A DNA stretch of 36,036 nucleotides from Anaerolineae bacterium (GCA_025055255.1 JANWYI010000036.1:1-36036); one strand, 5' to 3'; counted from the first letter of the stretch, positions 23,833-32,498 are shown. Numbers and translations are program-made. The notes: a model not told the origin generated them from the sequence alone.

Positions 23833-23949
23833 GAATGCGCTAACATCGGGTATGCGAATTACGGACAGGCTAACTAAAGGAAAGGCGAGACTGCTTATGT
23901 TATGCGCAGTCACTGAAAGCCGCAATCATAGGCGCACGCTGTCGCTTTT

Positions 23950-23971
23950 CCCTATAAGTATAGGGTATAAT
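23950..23971 (+). promoter_or_regulatory. Promoter -10 with abutting perfect inverted repeat
   Basis: TATAAT (23966-23971) is a perfect -10 hexamer. Directly before it stands CCCTATA-AG-TATAGGG (23950-23965), a perfect 7+2+7 inverted repeat in the region between -35 and -10. No good -35 is visible. A repressor or activator operator for the DsbA-like gene is plausible. Confidence 0.55.
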
Positions 23972-24048
23972 CTACTCGCTCTTTTGTCAAGGCCTAGCGC
24001 TATAGACTGTAGGCATGTTCGTCGAGTACGTCAAGTGAGGTGGCATGT

Positions 24049-24768
24049 ATGACTTCGAACGAAACAGCGCGCCGTGAAAAAACAGGGATGCTGATTCTCG
24101 TGATTGGCGGCGTGCTGATTGTCATCGCTCTGATTGTCACAACAGTGCTGCAGAGCAGCGCGCCTACAGCGCCAAGCACGTCGCCTAGCGTATTACAAGG
24201 TCAGTTCAGCGACACAGGTATGCCGTTGCTTGGCGCACCGAACGCATCAATCCTGCTGATCGAGTTCTCAAACTTCTCTTGTCCCGGTTGTGCGCAGTAT
24301 CATGCCACAATCAAGCAGATCGTCGAGCAGCACGTCAACAGCGGCAAAGCAGCGCTCGTCTTTGCGCCAATGATCTTCCGAGACGGTGACGATCCGTCTT
24401 ACATCGCAGCGCAGGCGGCACTGTGCGCCAGCAAACAAGGCAAGTTTTGGCAGATGCACAACGCACTCTTCGAAGTTCACCTTCAACGCGGCGGACGCAG
24501 CTACACTTTGCCTGTTGTGGAACAGCTGGCGCGCGATCTGGCTCTAGACGCTGACGCACTCCGCGCTTGCATTATCGCTGAAGAGACGCGCCCATCCATC
24601 ATCAACGCCGTCACGCTAGCTGAGCAAGTCGGCTTAGAGTACACGCCGTCACTGCTTTACTCGCGCGATGGCGGTAAGACGTGGAACTGGTTCACTGCGC
24701 CCGATGGTAGTCGCTACAACGCACAAGTGCCGCTTGAAGTCGTGGCTCGGCTGATCGCTGCGCGCTAG
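24049..24768 (+). CDS. Membrane-anchored DsbA-like thiol oxidoreductase
   Basis: A thioredoxin-fold protein of the DsbA/Thioredoxin_4 type that probably forms or isomerises disulfides outside the membrane. An N-terminal basic stretch precedes one membrane helix (about 14-34), then a Ser/Pro/Thr linker. The active site CPGC is at C78/C81 (FSNFSCPGCAQYH), the inserted helical part carries AAQAALCASKQGKFWQMHN, and the cis-Pro is in EYTPSLLY. I chose ATG 24049 because GAGG lies 8 bases upstream; a GTG at 24040 is in frame. It is 239 residues, normal for the group. It is preceded by a palindrome-flanked -10. Its stop shares the bases CTAG with the stop of the convergent neighbour. Confidence 0.9.
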   Translation: MTSNETARREKTGMLILVIGGVLIVIALIVTTVLQSSAPTAPSTSPSVLQGQFSDTGMPLLGAPNASILLIEFSNFSCPGCAQYHATIKQIVEQHVNSGKAALVFAPMIFRDGDDPSYIAAQAALCASKQGKFWQMHNALFEVHLQRGGRSYTLPVVEQLARDLALDADALRACIIAEETRPSIINAVTLAEQVGLEYTPSLLYSRDGGKTWNWFTAPDGSRYNAQVPLEVVARLIAAR

Positions 24769-25772
24769 AACTGCACAGCTTCCATACAGTTGCGGTTGCC
24801 AGCGACCACTTTTCGCACGCCGTGCAACCATGCGCCTTGCACAAATTGCTGACAAAGTGCAAAGCGTTGCGCCTGCAGCTCTGCGTCGTCTACATTCGGC
24901 GCAGGATAGCGCTCATACAGCACGTAGCCGCTCTGTAGCTTCTCACTGGCAACTTCGTAGACGCGGCAAGCGGCTGTGTGAGCGTCATTAATCGGCGTGA
25001 CCGTGCAAGTAGCGCGATCTTGCTCAAGGCGGGAGAGTAGCATCAGCACTTTGGGATTGCTGATCACATCTTGTGCCGTCGCCGCAGGCGTCAAATCAAT
25101 GACCGCCTTCGCCAAAAAGTTCTGACGCTGTTCTAAGTGCTGCACGCCCAGTTTTTCGCGGATTACATCGGCAAATTCGCCTTGAATGCTGCCCGTCCAG
25201 ACGTTATCGTGTAGTGCGCCTTTGAAAAATTGAATGTTGCCGTCTTCTAGACGGAAAAAGGTCATCTCAGCCGTAAAAACTTGATAGCCGCGGCGCAAGC
25301 CTTCAAACAAGTAAACCGATTTGCCAGCGCCACTGCCACCGCCGACGATCAGTAGCTCATTCCGCTCAGGATGATAGAATGATGAGGCATGCATGCTGAC
25401 AATGCCGTGAAAACGTTGCAGCGCAGCCAGTGAGTAGCGGAAGAATAAGCCCATGTTGCCGAAAATGCTGTAGCGCCGATCAACTACATCGCGCTCTAGC
25501 GCAGTCAAGTCGCCGCTGATCCACAGCTGGCGCGGCGCGACGTGAATGCGCAGCGGCTGATTGGGTAAGTCAAGGATCGTCACGTCGGCATCGGGCTGTG
25601 CATTGTCAGGCGCCTCAAGGACTGTGTGGTAGTTGGTCAGCAAGGATTGCACATCCCTTGTGCCGAAGTACTCTTCGGCATGGACAAGCCATGGCGCGTT
25701 TGTGTTGACCTGAAAGATGCTCTCAATAATTTGTAGTTTGCGCTGATGGAGCGCTTGAGTGATTGTGTGCAT
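24765..25772 (-). CDS. HprK-like P-loop protein
   Basis: A 335-residue protein whose middle resembles the HPr kinase/phosphorylase fold: MHASSF, then a beta strand, the P-loop GGSGAGKS (145-152), and a following segment TAEMTFFRLEDGNIQFF. These features are shared by HprK-related ATP-binding proteins of unknown target found across bacteria. The HprK signature following the P-loop of true PTS regulators is not recognisable, and no HPr gene is nearby. The N-terminal ~100 residues look like a separate small domain. There is no signal peptide. The stop codon (minus) overlaps that of the DsbA-like gene. It is divergent to the solute-binding gene, 139 bases apart. I cannot name its substrate. Confidence 0.7.
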   Translation of the reverse strand: MHTITQALHQRKLQIIESIFQVNTNAPWLVHAEEYFGTRDVQSLLTNYHTVLEAPDNAQPDADVTILDLPNQPLRIHVAPRQLWISGDLTALERDVVDRRYSIFGNMGLFFRYSLAALQRFHGIVSMHASSFYHPERNELLIVGGGSGAGKSVYLFEGLRRGYQVFTAEMTFFRLEDGNIQFFKGALHDNVWTGSIQGEFADVIREKLGVQHLEQRQNFLAKAVIDLTPAATAQDVISNPKVLMLLSRLEQDRATCTVTPINDAHTAACRVYEVASEKLQSGYVLYERYPAPNVDDAELQAQRFALCQQFVQGAWLHGVRKVVAGNRNCMEAVQF

Positions 25773-25911
25773 GGCTACATCTCTTGTTAAAGTTTGCTGA
25801 GAAAGATTCAGTGCGATTGTAGCGCAGAGAGTGCGCGCAAGGCAGCTACCAGCACGAATATGGGCAATATGCTACAATCCAATGCCGCAAAATGAACACT
25901 AGGACGTTACC

Positions 25912-27657
25912 ATGCGTGTTCTCCGTCTGTTGACGCTGTTCTTGACAGCACTTGTGCCGCTGTTCATCAACTTTGGCGCATCTACCACAGCCCAAGAGGT
26001 ACCCACGCGTGTTCCACCTACACTAGTGCCGCCGCCGCCTTCGCCAACGCCATATCCGCCAATAGCGCGCTCTGCTTTAGCGCGTATCCGCGAGCGTGGC
26101 AAGCTGATCGTCGGTATGCCATTCAACCGCAAACCGTTCAGTGGCATTAATGCGCTAGGCGTTGTGGAAGGCTTTGAGGCAGACATTGCGCGCGCTATTG
26201 CTGAGGATTGGGGTATTCCGCTGGAACTGCGCCACGTAACGCGCCATACAGCGGACGCCATGTTGCGCAGCGGTGCAATTGACTTGCTCATGGGTCAGCA
26301 AATTATACGGCGTGATGCGCCTGAGCATCTTGACTTCAGCCATCCAATTTTTGTTGGCTTGCAAGTAGCACTAGCAATGGCAGATTCGCCACTTCAAAGC
26401 ATCACTGAGCTAAGCGGACAGTCAGTTGGAGTCATTATCGGCTCGCACGGCGAGGAAGCCTTCCTAGAATGGAGCGCAGCGAACGGTCTTCAGGCAGACG
26501 TGCAGCGCTATGCTATGTTGGACGACGCACTCGCAGCGCTCGGCGCACGCCAAATTGCTGCACTAGTGGACGACCGCTGGGCGCTCGATCAGCGCGTCCG
26601 ACTTGGCGGCATTCAAGGCGTCAAGCTGCTACAAGGCGCTTTCCGCAGCGAGCCATATGGCATTGTCATGCTACGCTACGATGACAGCTTGCGCACACTG
26701 GTTAATCGCACCTTACAGCGCCTTGTGGCGACTGATCGCCTAACTCCAATCTACGATCTATGGTTTCCTGAAGGCTTAATGCCGCGCTCAGATCGCGTTT
26801 TTCCGCCTGTATGGCTTGATCTGGACGCTGATCCGCGCCTGCTACAAGACTTTCCTGTGGATATCGTGCGTCCTGAACGCTCTGTGGTAGAAAAACTTCG
26901 CGCAGGCGAGCCGTTGCGCGTGGCAGGTCTTGGCATACCACCTGAGCCAAATGGTCAGGTCTCGCTGCTGGAACGCTTCAATAGCGCACTGGTCTTTGAG
27001 ATGGCGCGCCGCTGGAGCGTCCAAGTAGCACTTGTGCAAGGCTCATATACCAATCCTGAGGACGTGCTGGCGAGCGGCGCTGCTGATCTTGCGGTTGGAC
27101 TAACGCCGCGTTGGAGTCCGATAGATCGTGTGGACTTTGCAGCTATCTACGCGCAGCGCGGCTATCGAATGTTCGCGCGTGTGCAAAGCAACCTGCAGGG
27201 CTTCAGCGATCTACGCACAGGCAGTCGCGTTATCGGTACGTTCGCTGATGAGCCTGAAGCATTCGAAATTGCGCGCAATTTGGCAGTTAGCGTCGGAATT
27301 AACCCGCAGACGGTTCGAAACGCGCGCTTCCGCGATGAACGCGAAGCGGTCATGGCAGTTTTTGAGAATAACGTTCGTGTTTTTTTTGGAGATGCGTTGC
27401 GTGTTGTGCCGATAGCACAGGCAAATGCCAATCGTGTGGCTTTGACGCCGCGCCTCTACAATCCGCGTCCGCTTGCTTTCGGTGTGCCGCGCAACGACGT
27501 GCCATTTCGAATGCTGGTCGAGGCGACGCTGCAGGAAATGGCGCGCGATGGTACTTATGAGCGCTTGTGGCGTGAGCACTGGAACATCGGCGATCCATTG
27601 CCACAGATTATCTACTTGGGCAGCGGCGAGCTATTCGGCATTCGGATCAAAGGCTGA
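25912..27657 (+). CDS. Secreted protein with two fused solute-binding (SBP_bac_3) domains
   Basis: A 581-residue exported protein. Signal peptide residues about 1-27 (MRVLRLLTLFLTALVPLF start) are followed by a Pro/Thr-rich linker to about 50. Domain 1 (about 50-290) is a clear family-3 amino-acid-binding fold: RGKLIVGMPFNRKPFSG, GVVEGFEADIARAIAED, and the final LTPIYDLWF. Domain 2 (about 315-575) repeats the layout in more diverged form, from LRVAGLGIPP to DGTYERLWREHW. No permease or ATPase gene follows, so import through an ABC system would need distant partners; a sensing role is possible. AGGA lies 8 bases before the ATG. A TACAAT at 25873-25878 may be the -10. Confidence 0.88.
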   Translation: MRVLRLLTLFLTALVPLFINFGASTTAQEVPTRVPPTLVPPPPSPTPYPPIARSALARIRERGKLIVGMPFNRKPFSGINALGVVEGFEADIARAIAEDWGIPLELRHVTRHTADAMLRSGAIDLLMGQQIIRRDAPEHLDFSHPIFVGLQVALAMADSPLQSITELSGQSVGVIIGSHGEEAFLEWSAANGLQADVQRYAMLDDALAALGARQIAALVDDRWALDQRVRLGGIQGVKLLQGAFRSEPYGIVMLRYDDSLRTLVNRTLQRLVATDRLTPIYDLWFPEGLMPRSDRVFPPVWLDLDADPRLLQDFPVDIVRPERSVVEKLRAGEPLRVAGLGIPPEPNGQVSLLERFNSALVFEMARRWSVQVALVQGSYTNPEDVLASGAADLAVGLTPRWSPIDRVDFAAIYAQRGYRMFARVQSNLQGFSDLRTGSRVIGTFADEPEAFEIARNLAVSVGINPQTVRNARFRDEREAVMAVFENNVRVFFGDALRVVPIAQANANRVALTPRLYNPRPLAFGVPRNDVPFRMLVEATLQEMARDGTYERLWREHWNIGDPLPQIIYLGSGELFGIRIKG

Positions 27658-27936
27658 ACAACGCTGCAAGCGAGCAGTGCCTGCGCTGTACTTGCGGACA
27701 ATAGCGCATGATGTCTCTTTTTGAAAGTGTTGACTTTTGGACCTTTGCGCTACGTGCTCGGCAACTTAGTCGTGACCTGTGCCAATTACATGACCTGACT
27801 GGCATACTTGCCTGAGGATATCTGCACGCTGTCATGACTGAACTGTTGCAGAGGGTACGGAAAGATGCAGTTAGGAAAGCGTGCGTCACAGCGCAGCGCA
27901 TAAGGCAAGCCCAATTAACTTTTTTGCCAAAAAGCA
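27658..27936. other. Intergenic stretch before tRNA-Leu(GAG)
   Basis: I see no gene here. A weak GCAAG/CTTGC repeat (27666-27695) just past the solute-binding gene might be a poor terminator. The rest shows no conserved protein similarity in any frame that I recognise. Confidence 0.4.
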
Positions 27937-27965
27937 TTGACAACTTGGCAAGCTGTGCCTATAAT
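27937..27965 (+). promoter_or_regulatory. Perfect consensus sigma-70-type promoter
   Basis: TTGACA (27937-27942), a 17-base spacer and TATAAT (27960-27965) match both consensus hexamers exactly. The predicted start of transcription is about 27972, seven bases before the tRNA-Leu gene. Confidence 0.9.
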
Positions 27966-27978
27966 AAAGGCAAGTTAA

Positions 27979-28060
27979 GCCCTGGTGGCGGAATTGGTAT
28001 ACGCGGCAGTTTGAGGGGCTGTGCCTTTATGGCGTGGAGGTTCGAGTCCTCTCCAGGGCA
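27979..28060 (+). tRNA. tRNA-Leu (anticodon GAG)
   Basis: Class II tRNA with acceptor GCCCTGG/CCAGGGC, discriminator A, D arm GCGGAATTGGTATACGC, anticodon loop TTGAGGG (anticodon GAG), long variable arm, and T arm GGAGG-TTCGAGT-CCTCT. CCA is not encoded. Confidence 0.95.
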
Positions 28061-28063
28061 AGC

Positions 28064-28101
28064 AGAGACCAGCAAAGCACTTGCTGGTCTCTTGCGTTTT
28101 T
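28064..28101 (+). terminator. Intrinsic terminator after tRNA-Leu
   Basis: A perfect 12-bp stem (AGAGACCAGCAA, 28064-28075, with TTGCTGGTCTCT, 28081-28092) and 5-base loop are followed by TGCGTTTTT. Confidence 0.92.
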
Positions 28102-28108
28102 AACCGAT

Positions 28109-29722
28109 CTAGCGAATAGCGAGCGGTTGCAAGGCTGCCTCATCACGCTGACCTTTAACGACCATGCGTTCATTGCCATTGATTGTCTCGATCAGCACTA
28201 AGTGATTGAGCAAGTCGCGTCCCTCTTGCACCTGCTTGGATAGGATAGCCTGATCGCCGCTTGGCGTGATGATCAAGCCCTGAAAACGCCCACGCGCGAT
28301 CAAGCGTGGACGTAAGTCGCTCACTGAGACCGTGTAGAGTGCGTCGGCGACGCCGCTCGTTGTGTAGAACAGGCGCGTCCCATCAGCAGACCATGCCATT
28401 GCCAAAATGCGTGCGCCGCGCCCTGCTGTGCTAATTGGTGTTGGCGACTCATCGCGGTCAATGCTGTACAGGTACAATTGCTCGTCGCCGTTACCGCTGC
28501 GCGTGACCATTGCTAGCCAGCTGCTCTCAGCGTTAAAGAGGAAGCGGCGTGGCGCTTCAGGCGGATGTCGCTCAACGATTACGCTGTTCAACACAGGCTT
28601 CAGCTCGCCCGTTTCCAGAGAAAGTCTGCCCACATTCGCCACAGAAGCATCTAAGCCGTTTGGATAGACCAGTAGTGCCTCAGTTGGACTGATGATATGG
28701 AGCTGATTGAGTGCACTGAAGCTCAAAAAAGCGCCGCCACTACGACCTTTTCCGATTTCAGTGTATGTGCCGTCAGAGTCAAGGCGCACAACACGCCATT
28801 GGGACAACCTACCGCCACAACTTTCACCGAAAGCGATGAATAGCGTCGTACCGACATTGCGTACAGCGCTGCTAGTAAAGTTACAGCCCTCGTCAGCCGA
28901 CAGCTCGTTAATCAGAGAGCGCACACGCTCACCATCCCACAGCCGCACGTCCACAGAAGGCACTAAGCCTTGTGAGTCAGAGAAAAACTGCACCACAGCT
29001 AAGTTTTTATCGTAGAACGTAAAGCTATTGACGCTCTCTATGCGCACGCGCTCTTCAAGGGTAGGTAACGCTAAGACGCGCAACGTGCCAACAGCAAACC
29101 TGCCGCGCGTAGCATCGGCACGGTAGTTCAACACACCTATCAGCGTGCCATCGCTGCTCAGCTGTATTTTATCGCGCAATGAACATGCCAAGCCGTTATT
29201 TTCACCAAGTGTTAGTGGCGGATTCCCTTTCAAAGAATAGATCGCCTGCGTACCGCTGATGTCGCTTCCCAAGTGCAGCACTAGGCTATCCTCAAACTGC
29301 AAACACGGAATGACTAGTGCGCGAGGAGTGCCAGTCGCCAACGCTTGTGCATTTCCACTTAGGTCATAGAAGGCAAGTTGAGCGCGATTAGGATCGTAGG
29401 CGAGAATGTGTAGCTCGCCTTCGCGCAGGGCGACAGGCGTGGGGCTGGAAGGAGGTATTGGCTGCGTAGGCGGCTCAGCCTGAGTGGGTAGGCTGGTGAG
29501 CGTAGGTAGCTGAGGCGTGATCGTAATTGGTAGCTGTGTCGGCGAGGCAGCTAGGACTTGGGTAGGCGGCTCAGCAGGCGCTGTAACAGGCGGGACAGTC
29601 GGCGGCAAGGTTGGTGCCAGAAGTGTCGGCGCGGTCTGTGTGGGCGTTGAGCTAAGAGGCGCTCCGCAAGCAGTGATCACTAGCACAACTGAGCAGATGA
29701 GCCAACGCGATGTTGCTTTCAA
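28109..29722 (-). CDS. Lipoprotein with TolB-like beta-propeller
   Basis: A 537-residue exported lipoprotein. The lipobox ends at C19 (LVITAC), followed by a Thr/Pro-rich linker of about 70 residues that would hold the domain away from the membrane. The rest is beta-rich with propeller-like repeats; the best are AMAWSADGTRLFYTTSGVAD and GLIITPSGDQAILSK, which resemble TolB/WD40-like blades. There is no enzyme signature. Function is unknown; ligand or protein binding at the cell surface is a reasonable guess. The FHA protein gene lies 33 bases upstream on the same strand, so the two may form an operon. Confidence 0.75.
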   Translation of the reverse strand: MKATSRWLICSVVLVITACGAPLSSTPTQTAPTLLAPTLPPTVPPVTAPAEPPTQVLAASPTQLPITITPQLPTLTSLPTQAEPPTQPIPPSSPTPVALREGELHILAYDPNRAQLAFYDLSGNAQALATGTPRALVIPCLQFEDSLVLHLGSDISGTQAIYSLKGNPPLTLGENNGLACSLRDKIQLSSDGTLIGVLNYRADATRGRFAVGTLRVLALPTLEERVRIESVNSFTFYDKNLAVVQFFSDSQGLVPSVDVRLWDGERVRSLINELSADEGCNFTSSAVRNVGTTLFIAFGESCGGRLSQWRVVRLDSDGTYTEIGKGRSGGAFLSFSALNQLHIISPTEALLVYPNGLDASVANVGRLSLETGELKPVLNSVIVERHPPEAPRRFLFNAESSWLAMVTRSGNGDEQLYLYSIDRDESPTPISTAGRGARILAMAWSADGTRLFYTTSGVADALYTVSVSDLRPRLIARGRFQGLIITPSGDQAILSKQVQEGRDLLNHLVLIETINGNERMVVKGQRDEAALQPLAIR

Positions 29723-29755
29723 GGTGCTCTCTCCATGTTCTGCCGAGCCTACGGA

Positions 29756-30316
29756 CTAGGTGTGTGAGCGTGTGTTATCTTCGTCGGCGTTGCGCGGCGT
29801 TGGATGAGCCGTGTGCACGAAGCGCACGCGCATGACCATCTGTCCGAGGCGAATTTCGTCGCCGTCGTTTAGGCGGTTAGGGCGATGCGCGACTAGACGC
29901 ACGCCGTTGAGGTAAGTGCCGTTACTGCTGCCGAGGTCCCACAGCTCCAGCTGGTTGTTCTCAGTACGCCGAATAGCAGCATGGCGGCGGCTGACGCCCA
30001 GTCGGTAACCTGCAAATGGCGTCATGTCTACGTCAGGCATAGCGCCTGTAGCGGGATCGCGCCGCCCGAAGATTGTTTCACGCTTGTGTTTGAGCAAAAT
30101 CGGCTCTGCATCGGGAATCTCAATGCGCAACATTACATCCGCTGGAAGTGGTTCTGCACTCCTAGTAGCAGGTAGGACTTCCCGCGCTTCGGTTAGCTCG
30201 GCGCTGCTGATGGTGCGCGTGCCCAGTGGCGCGTCGCCGATCAAGCTAGCGCCGCACTGTTCGCAGAAGACCACGCCAATTCGGTTCATGTGCTTACAGT
30301 TTGGACACACTTGCAT
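29756..30316 (-). CDS. Zinc-ribbon plus FHA-domain protein
   Basis: A 186-residue cytoplasmic protein. An N-terminal zinc ribbon has C4, C7, C18 and C21 (CPNC...CEQC), then a linker, then an FHA domain: TIFGRRDP, YRLGVSRRHAAI and LWDLGSSNGTYLNGVRL, the classical phosphothreonine-binding residues Arg, Ser-x-x-His and Asn. It would read Ser/Thr kinase signals. Such proteins often accompany WXG100 or type VII secretion genes and Ser/Thr kinases. I chose the ATG at 30316, which has GGGAG about 9 bases upstream; a longer form from 30343 is possible. Compare the FHA-like half without these residues in the RING-like protein at 7241. Confidence 0.9.
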   Translation of the reverse strand: MQVCPNCKHMNRIGVVFCEQCGASLIGDAPLGTRTISSAELTEAREVLPATRSAEPLPADVMLRIEIPDAEPILLKHKRETIFGRRDPATGAMPDVDMTPFAGYRLGVSRRHAAIRRTENNQLELWDLGSSNGTYLNGVRLVAHRPNRLNDGDEIRLGQMVMRVRFVHTAHPTPRNADEDNTRSHT

Positions 30317-30520
30317 CGTGTCTTCTCCCGATTGCTTGTTCAAGCATACTGCTATTATACGCCTCTACAGTTCAGAGCAAAACAACCAGTTCGGTTTCTG
30401 TCCAAGTTCGCTGTGCAGCTTGTTCCTGCTGAAACCTACAATGCCAAGTCCAGCATACTACGTGCAACACCTACCCGAATAGGTGGGTACGCGCCGTGCA
30501 AACGTAGGATAAGTGCCTCA

Positions 30521-30533
30521 GCTCTTCCGATCT
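30521..30533. other. 13-base match to a common sequencing-adapter end
   Basis: GCTCTTCCGATCT is identical to the shared 3' end of standard Illumina adapters. The bases before it (CTCA) do not continue either common adapter. It lies between genes, about 40 bases before the protease start. Confidence 0.6.
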
Positions 30534-30574
30534 ATGCTGGTAGCGGTTCGTAAATCAGTAGCGGAGCTTTAAAA

Positions 30575-31468
30575 ATGCCTGACGTATTGCAAAACCTCTC
30601 TGATGAGCTGGCTGCACTGACTGAGCAAGTCAGTGTGAGCGTGGTGCGTGTTGAGGCACGCCGTCGTTTGCCTGCCAGCGGCACTGTCTGGGACAAAGGT
30701 GTGGTTGTCACTGCGAACCACGTCGTAGAGCGCGACGACGATATCCACATCGGTCTGCCTGATGGCAATCGCCTGTCTGCCAAACTTGTCGGGCGCGATC
30801 CATTGAGCGACATAGCAGTGCTGCGCGCTGAATTCGACCTGCCTGTACCGCTTTGGACAACGCCTGAGACAGCCCGCGTCGGTCAATTAGTCTTGGCGCT
30901 TGGTCGCCCATCTAGGCACATTATGGCGACGCTCGGCGTCATCTCAGCACTGGAAACGGGCGATCAGCTACCAAGAGGCATACAGGTTGACCACTTTTTG
31001 CAGACCGATGTGGTGATGTACCCAGGCTTTTCAGGCGGCGCTTTGATCAGCGCCAATGGACGCGTCTTGGGCATCAACACGAGCGCCATGCGCGGAATCA
31101 GTCTGACGATACCGACTAGCACAATTCGCCGAGTGGTCGAGGCGCTACTCAAACATGGCAAAATTCAGCGCGGCTACCTAGGCGTCGGCGCACAAGCGAT
31201 CAAACTTTCTCCTGCTATCACTGCCAAAGTAGGGCAGAGCTACGGCTTGTTGGTCGCCTCAGTTGAGCCTGATAGTCCTGCTGAACAAGGCGGCGTTCTA
31301 ATCGGCGATATCCTGTTGCGCTTTAATGAAATGGCGCTAAGCAGTCCAGAAGACCTGTTGCGTGGCTTGCAGAGCGATTGCATTAGCAAGACAGTTCCGA
31401 TTGTGATAGTGCGTGGCGGCGAGCTGCAGACGCTACAAGTGACCGTCGGTGAACGTTTGATGCGCTGA
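30575..31468 (+). CDS. HtrA/DegP-like serine protease with PDZ domain, cytoplasmic form
   Basis: A 297-residue trypsin-fold protease followed by one PDZ domain. The triad is H49 (TANHVV), D79 (LSDIAVL) and S153 (YPGFSGGAL). GFSGG replaces the usual GNSGG. The PDZ part begins near RGYLGVGAQAI and includes LLVASVEPDSPAEQGGVLIGDILL. There is no signal peptide or membrane helix, whereas most HtrA proteins are exported. The start has GGAG about 9 bases upstream. A second trypsin-like gene follows after 11 bases, so they are probably co-transcribed. Confidence 0.9.
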   Translation: MPDVLQNLSDELAALTEQVSVSVVRVEARRRLPASGTVWDKGVVVTANHVVERDDDIHIGLPDGNRLSAKLVGRDPLSDIAVLRAEFDLPVPLWTTPETARVGQLVLALGRPSRHIMATLGVISALETGDQLPRGIQVDHFLQTDVVMYPGFSGGALISANGRVLGINTSAMRGISLTIPTSTIRRVVEALLKHGKIQRGYLGVGAQAIKLSPAITAKVGQSYGLLVASVEPDSPAEQGGVLIGDILLRFNEMALSSPEDLLRGLQSDCISKTVPIVIVRGGELQTLQVTVGERLMR

Positions 31469-31479
31469 GGCTGTATACA

Positions 31480-32124
31480 ATGAGCATCCTTGAGCAAGTC
31501 AACGAGCGTCTGAGCAGCCTTGCTGCTGAGGCACGGCGCAGCCTTGTGCGCATCCTCAGCGGACGCGCTTGGCGGCAAGGCAGCGGCTCTGGCACAATTT
31601 GGCACAGCGATGGACTGATCGTCACTAACGCGCACGTGGTCGAGCGCAGCGCACTGCGCGTTGTGCTACACGATGGACGTGAGTTGGCGGCAGAGCTAAT
31701 CGCAGCGGATAAACACCTTGATCTAGCAGCGTTGCGCATTGAGGCATCAGGCTTGCCAACAGTGGTGCTGGGTAACTCAAAGCAGTTGCGCGTCGGCAGC
31801 TGGGTCTTTGCACTTGGCTTTCCGTACGGCGTGGATAGCGGCTTGACAGGTGGCGTGGTCATTGGCAGTGGCGCCGACCTGCCTGAGATGCCTGCCAATG
31901 GACGTGAATGGTTAGCGCTCAGCTTACATTTGCGTCCTGGTCATTCAGGTGGAATGCTCCTAGACGCAGCAGGCAAGCTGATTGGCATAAACACGCTGAT
32001 CACAGGCCCAGACGTCGGCTTTGCTATTCCTGTCCACGTTGTGAAGCGCTTTTTGAAGGCACAGCTTGGCGTCACAGAAGCACCGAGCAGGACAGCGCGT
32101 CCCGACTCAGTTGTGATCCTCTAG
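31480..32124 (+). CDS. Trypsin-like serine protease without PDZ
   Basis: A 214-residue protease related to the preceding gene but lacking a PDZ domain. The triad is H52 (TNAHVV), D81 (HLDLAAL) and S156 (RPGHSGGML). The oxyanion region reads GHSGG. The N-terminus (MSILEQVNERLSSLAAE) is a helix, not a signal peptide. It probably arose by duplication with loss of the PDZ domain and works with or regulates the first protease. The stop codon lies at the base of a 9-bp inverted repeat TAGCACATC/GATGTGCTA (32122-32147) that has no U-run. Confidence 0.9.
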   Translation: MSILEQVNERLSSLAAEARRSLVRILSGRAWRQGSGSGTIWHSDGLIVTNAHVVERSALRVVLHDGRELAAELIAADKHLDLAALRIEASGLPTVVLGNSKQLRVGSWVFALGFPYGVDSGLTGGVVIGSGADLPEMPANGREWLALSLHLRPGHSGGMLLDAAGKLIGINTLITGPDVGFAIPVHVVKRFLKAQLGVTEAPSRTARPDSVVIL

Positions 32125-32498
32125 CACATCAGCTGTAGGATGTGCTATACGGCACGTCCTGCAGCTATGGTCACATTTGGCAAGATCAGTAGCAATCCGC
32201 CCTCATGCCGAGTATACTTCGCAGCAAGCGCGCTAGAGAGCGGCAAAAACGGACGCACAACCATACCTAAGCGAGACCACGATGCAAAGCTACAGGTCTA
32301 CTTTGTGTGTAGACAGGCTCAAGATTTGCCTATTCACTGTGCCTATCTGCGCTGACAGACTCGGCGAGTCCAATTCAATCCATTCACTGTTGCCAATCGA
32401 GCAAACACTTGAGGCACTCTGGCTGAGCTGACCGAACGCTCGCTTTGACAACACCGTTTGTACACTAAACTTGACCCAGAAGGACAGAAAAGCGAACT
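32125..32498. other. Intergenic stretch before the acyltransferase gene
   Basis: Apart from the inverted repeat at 32122-32147, I see no gene. A frame of 71 codons at 32140-32355 has no recognisable domain and no ribosome binding site. TTGACA (32445-32450) may be a -35, but no good -10 follows at 17 bases. Confidence 0.4.

Noticed and set aside
27834-28103. 89-codon plus-strand frame overlapping the tRNA-Leu
   Set aside because: It runs through the promoter, tRNA and terminator, which explain the sequence fully.
32140-32355. 71-codon frame between the second protease and the acyltransferase
   Set aside because: No start signal and no recognisable sequence; starts inside an inverted repeat.
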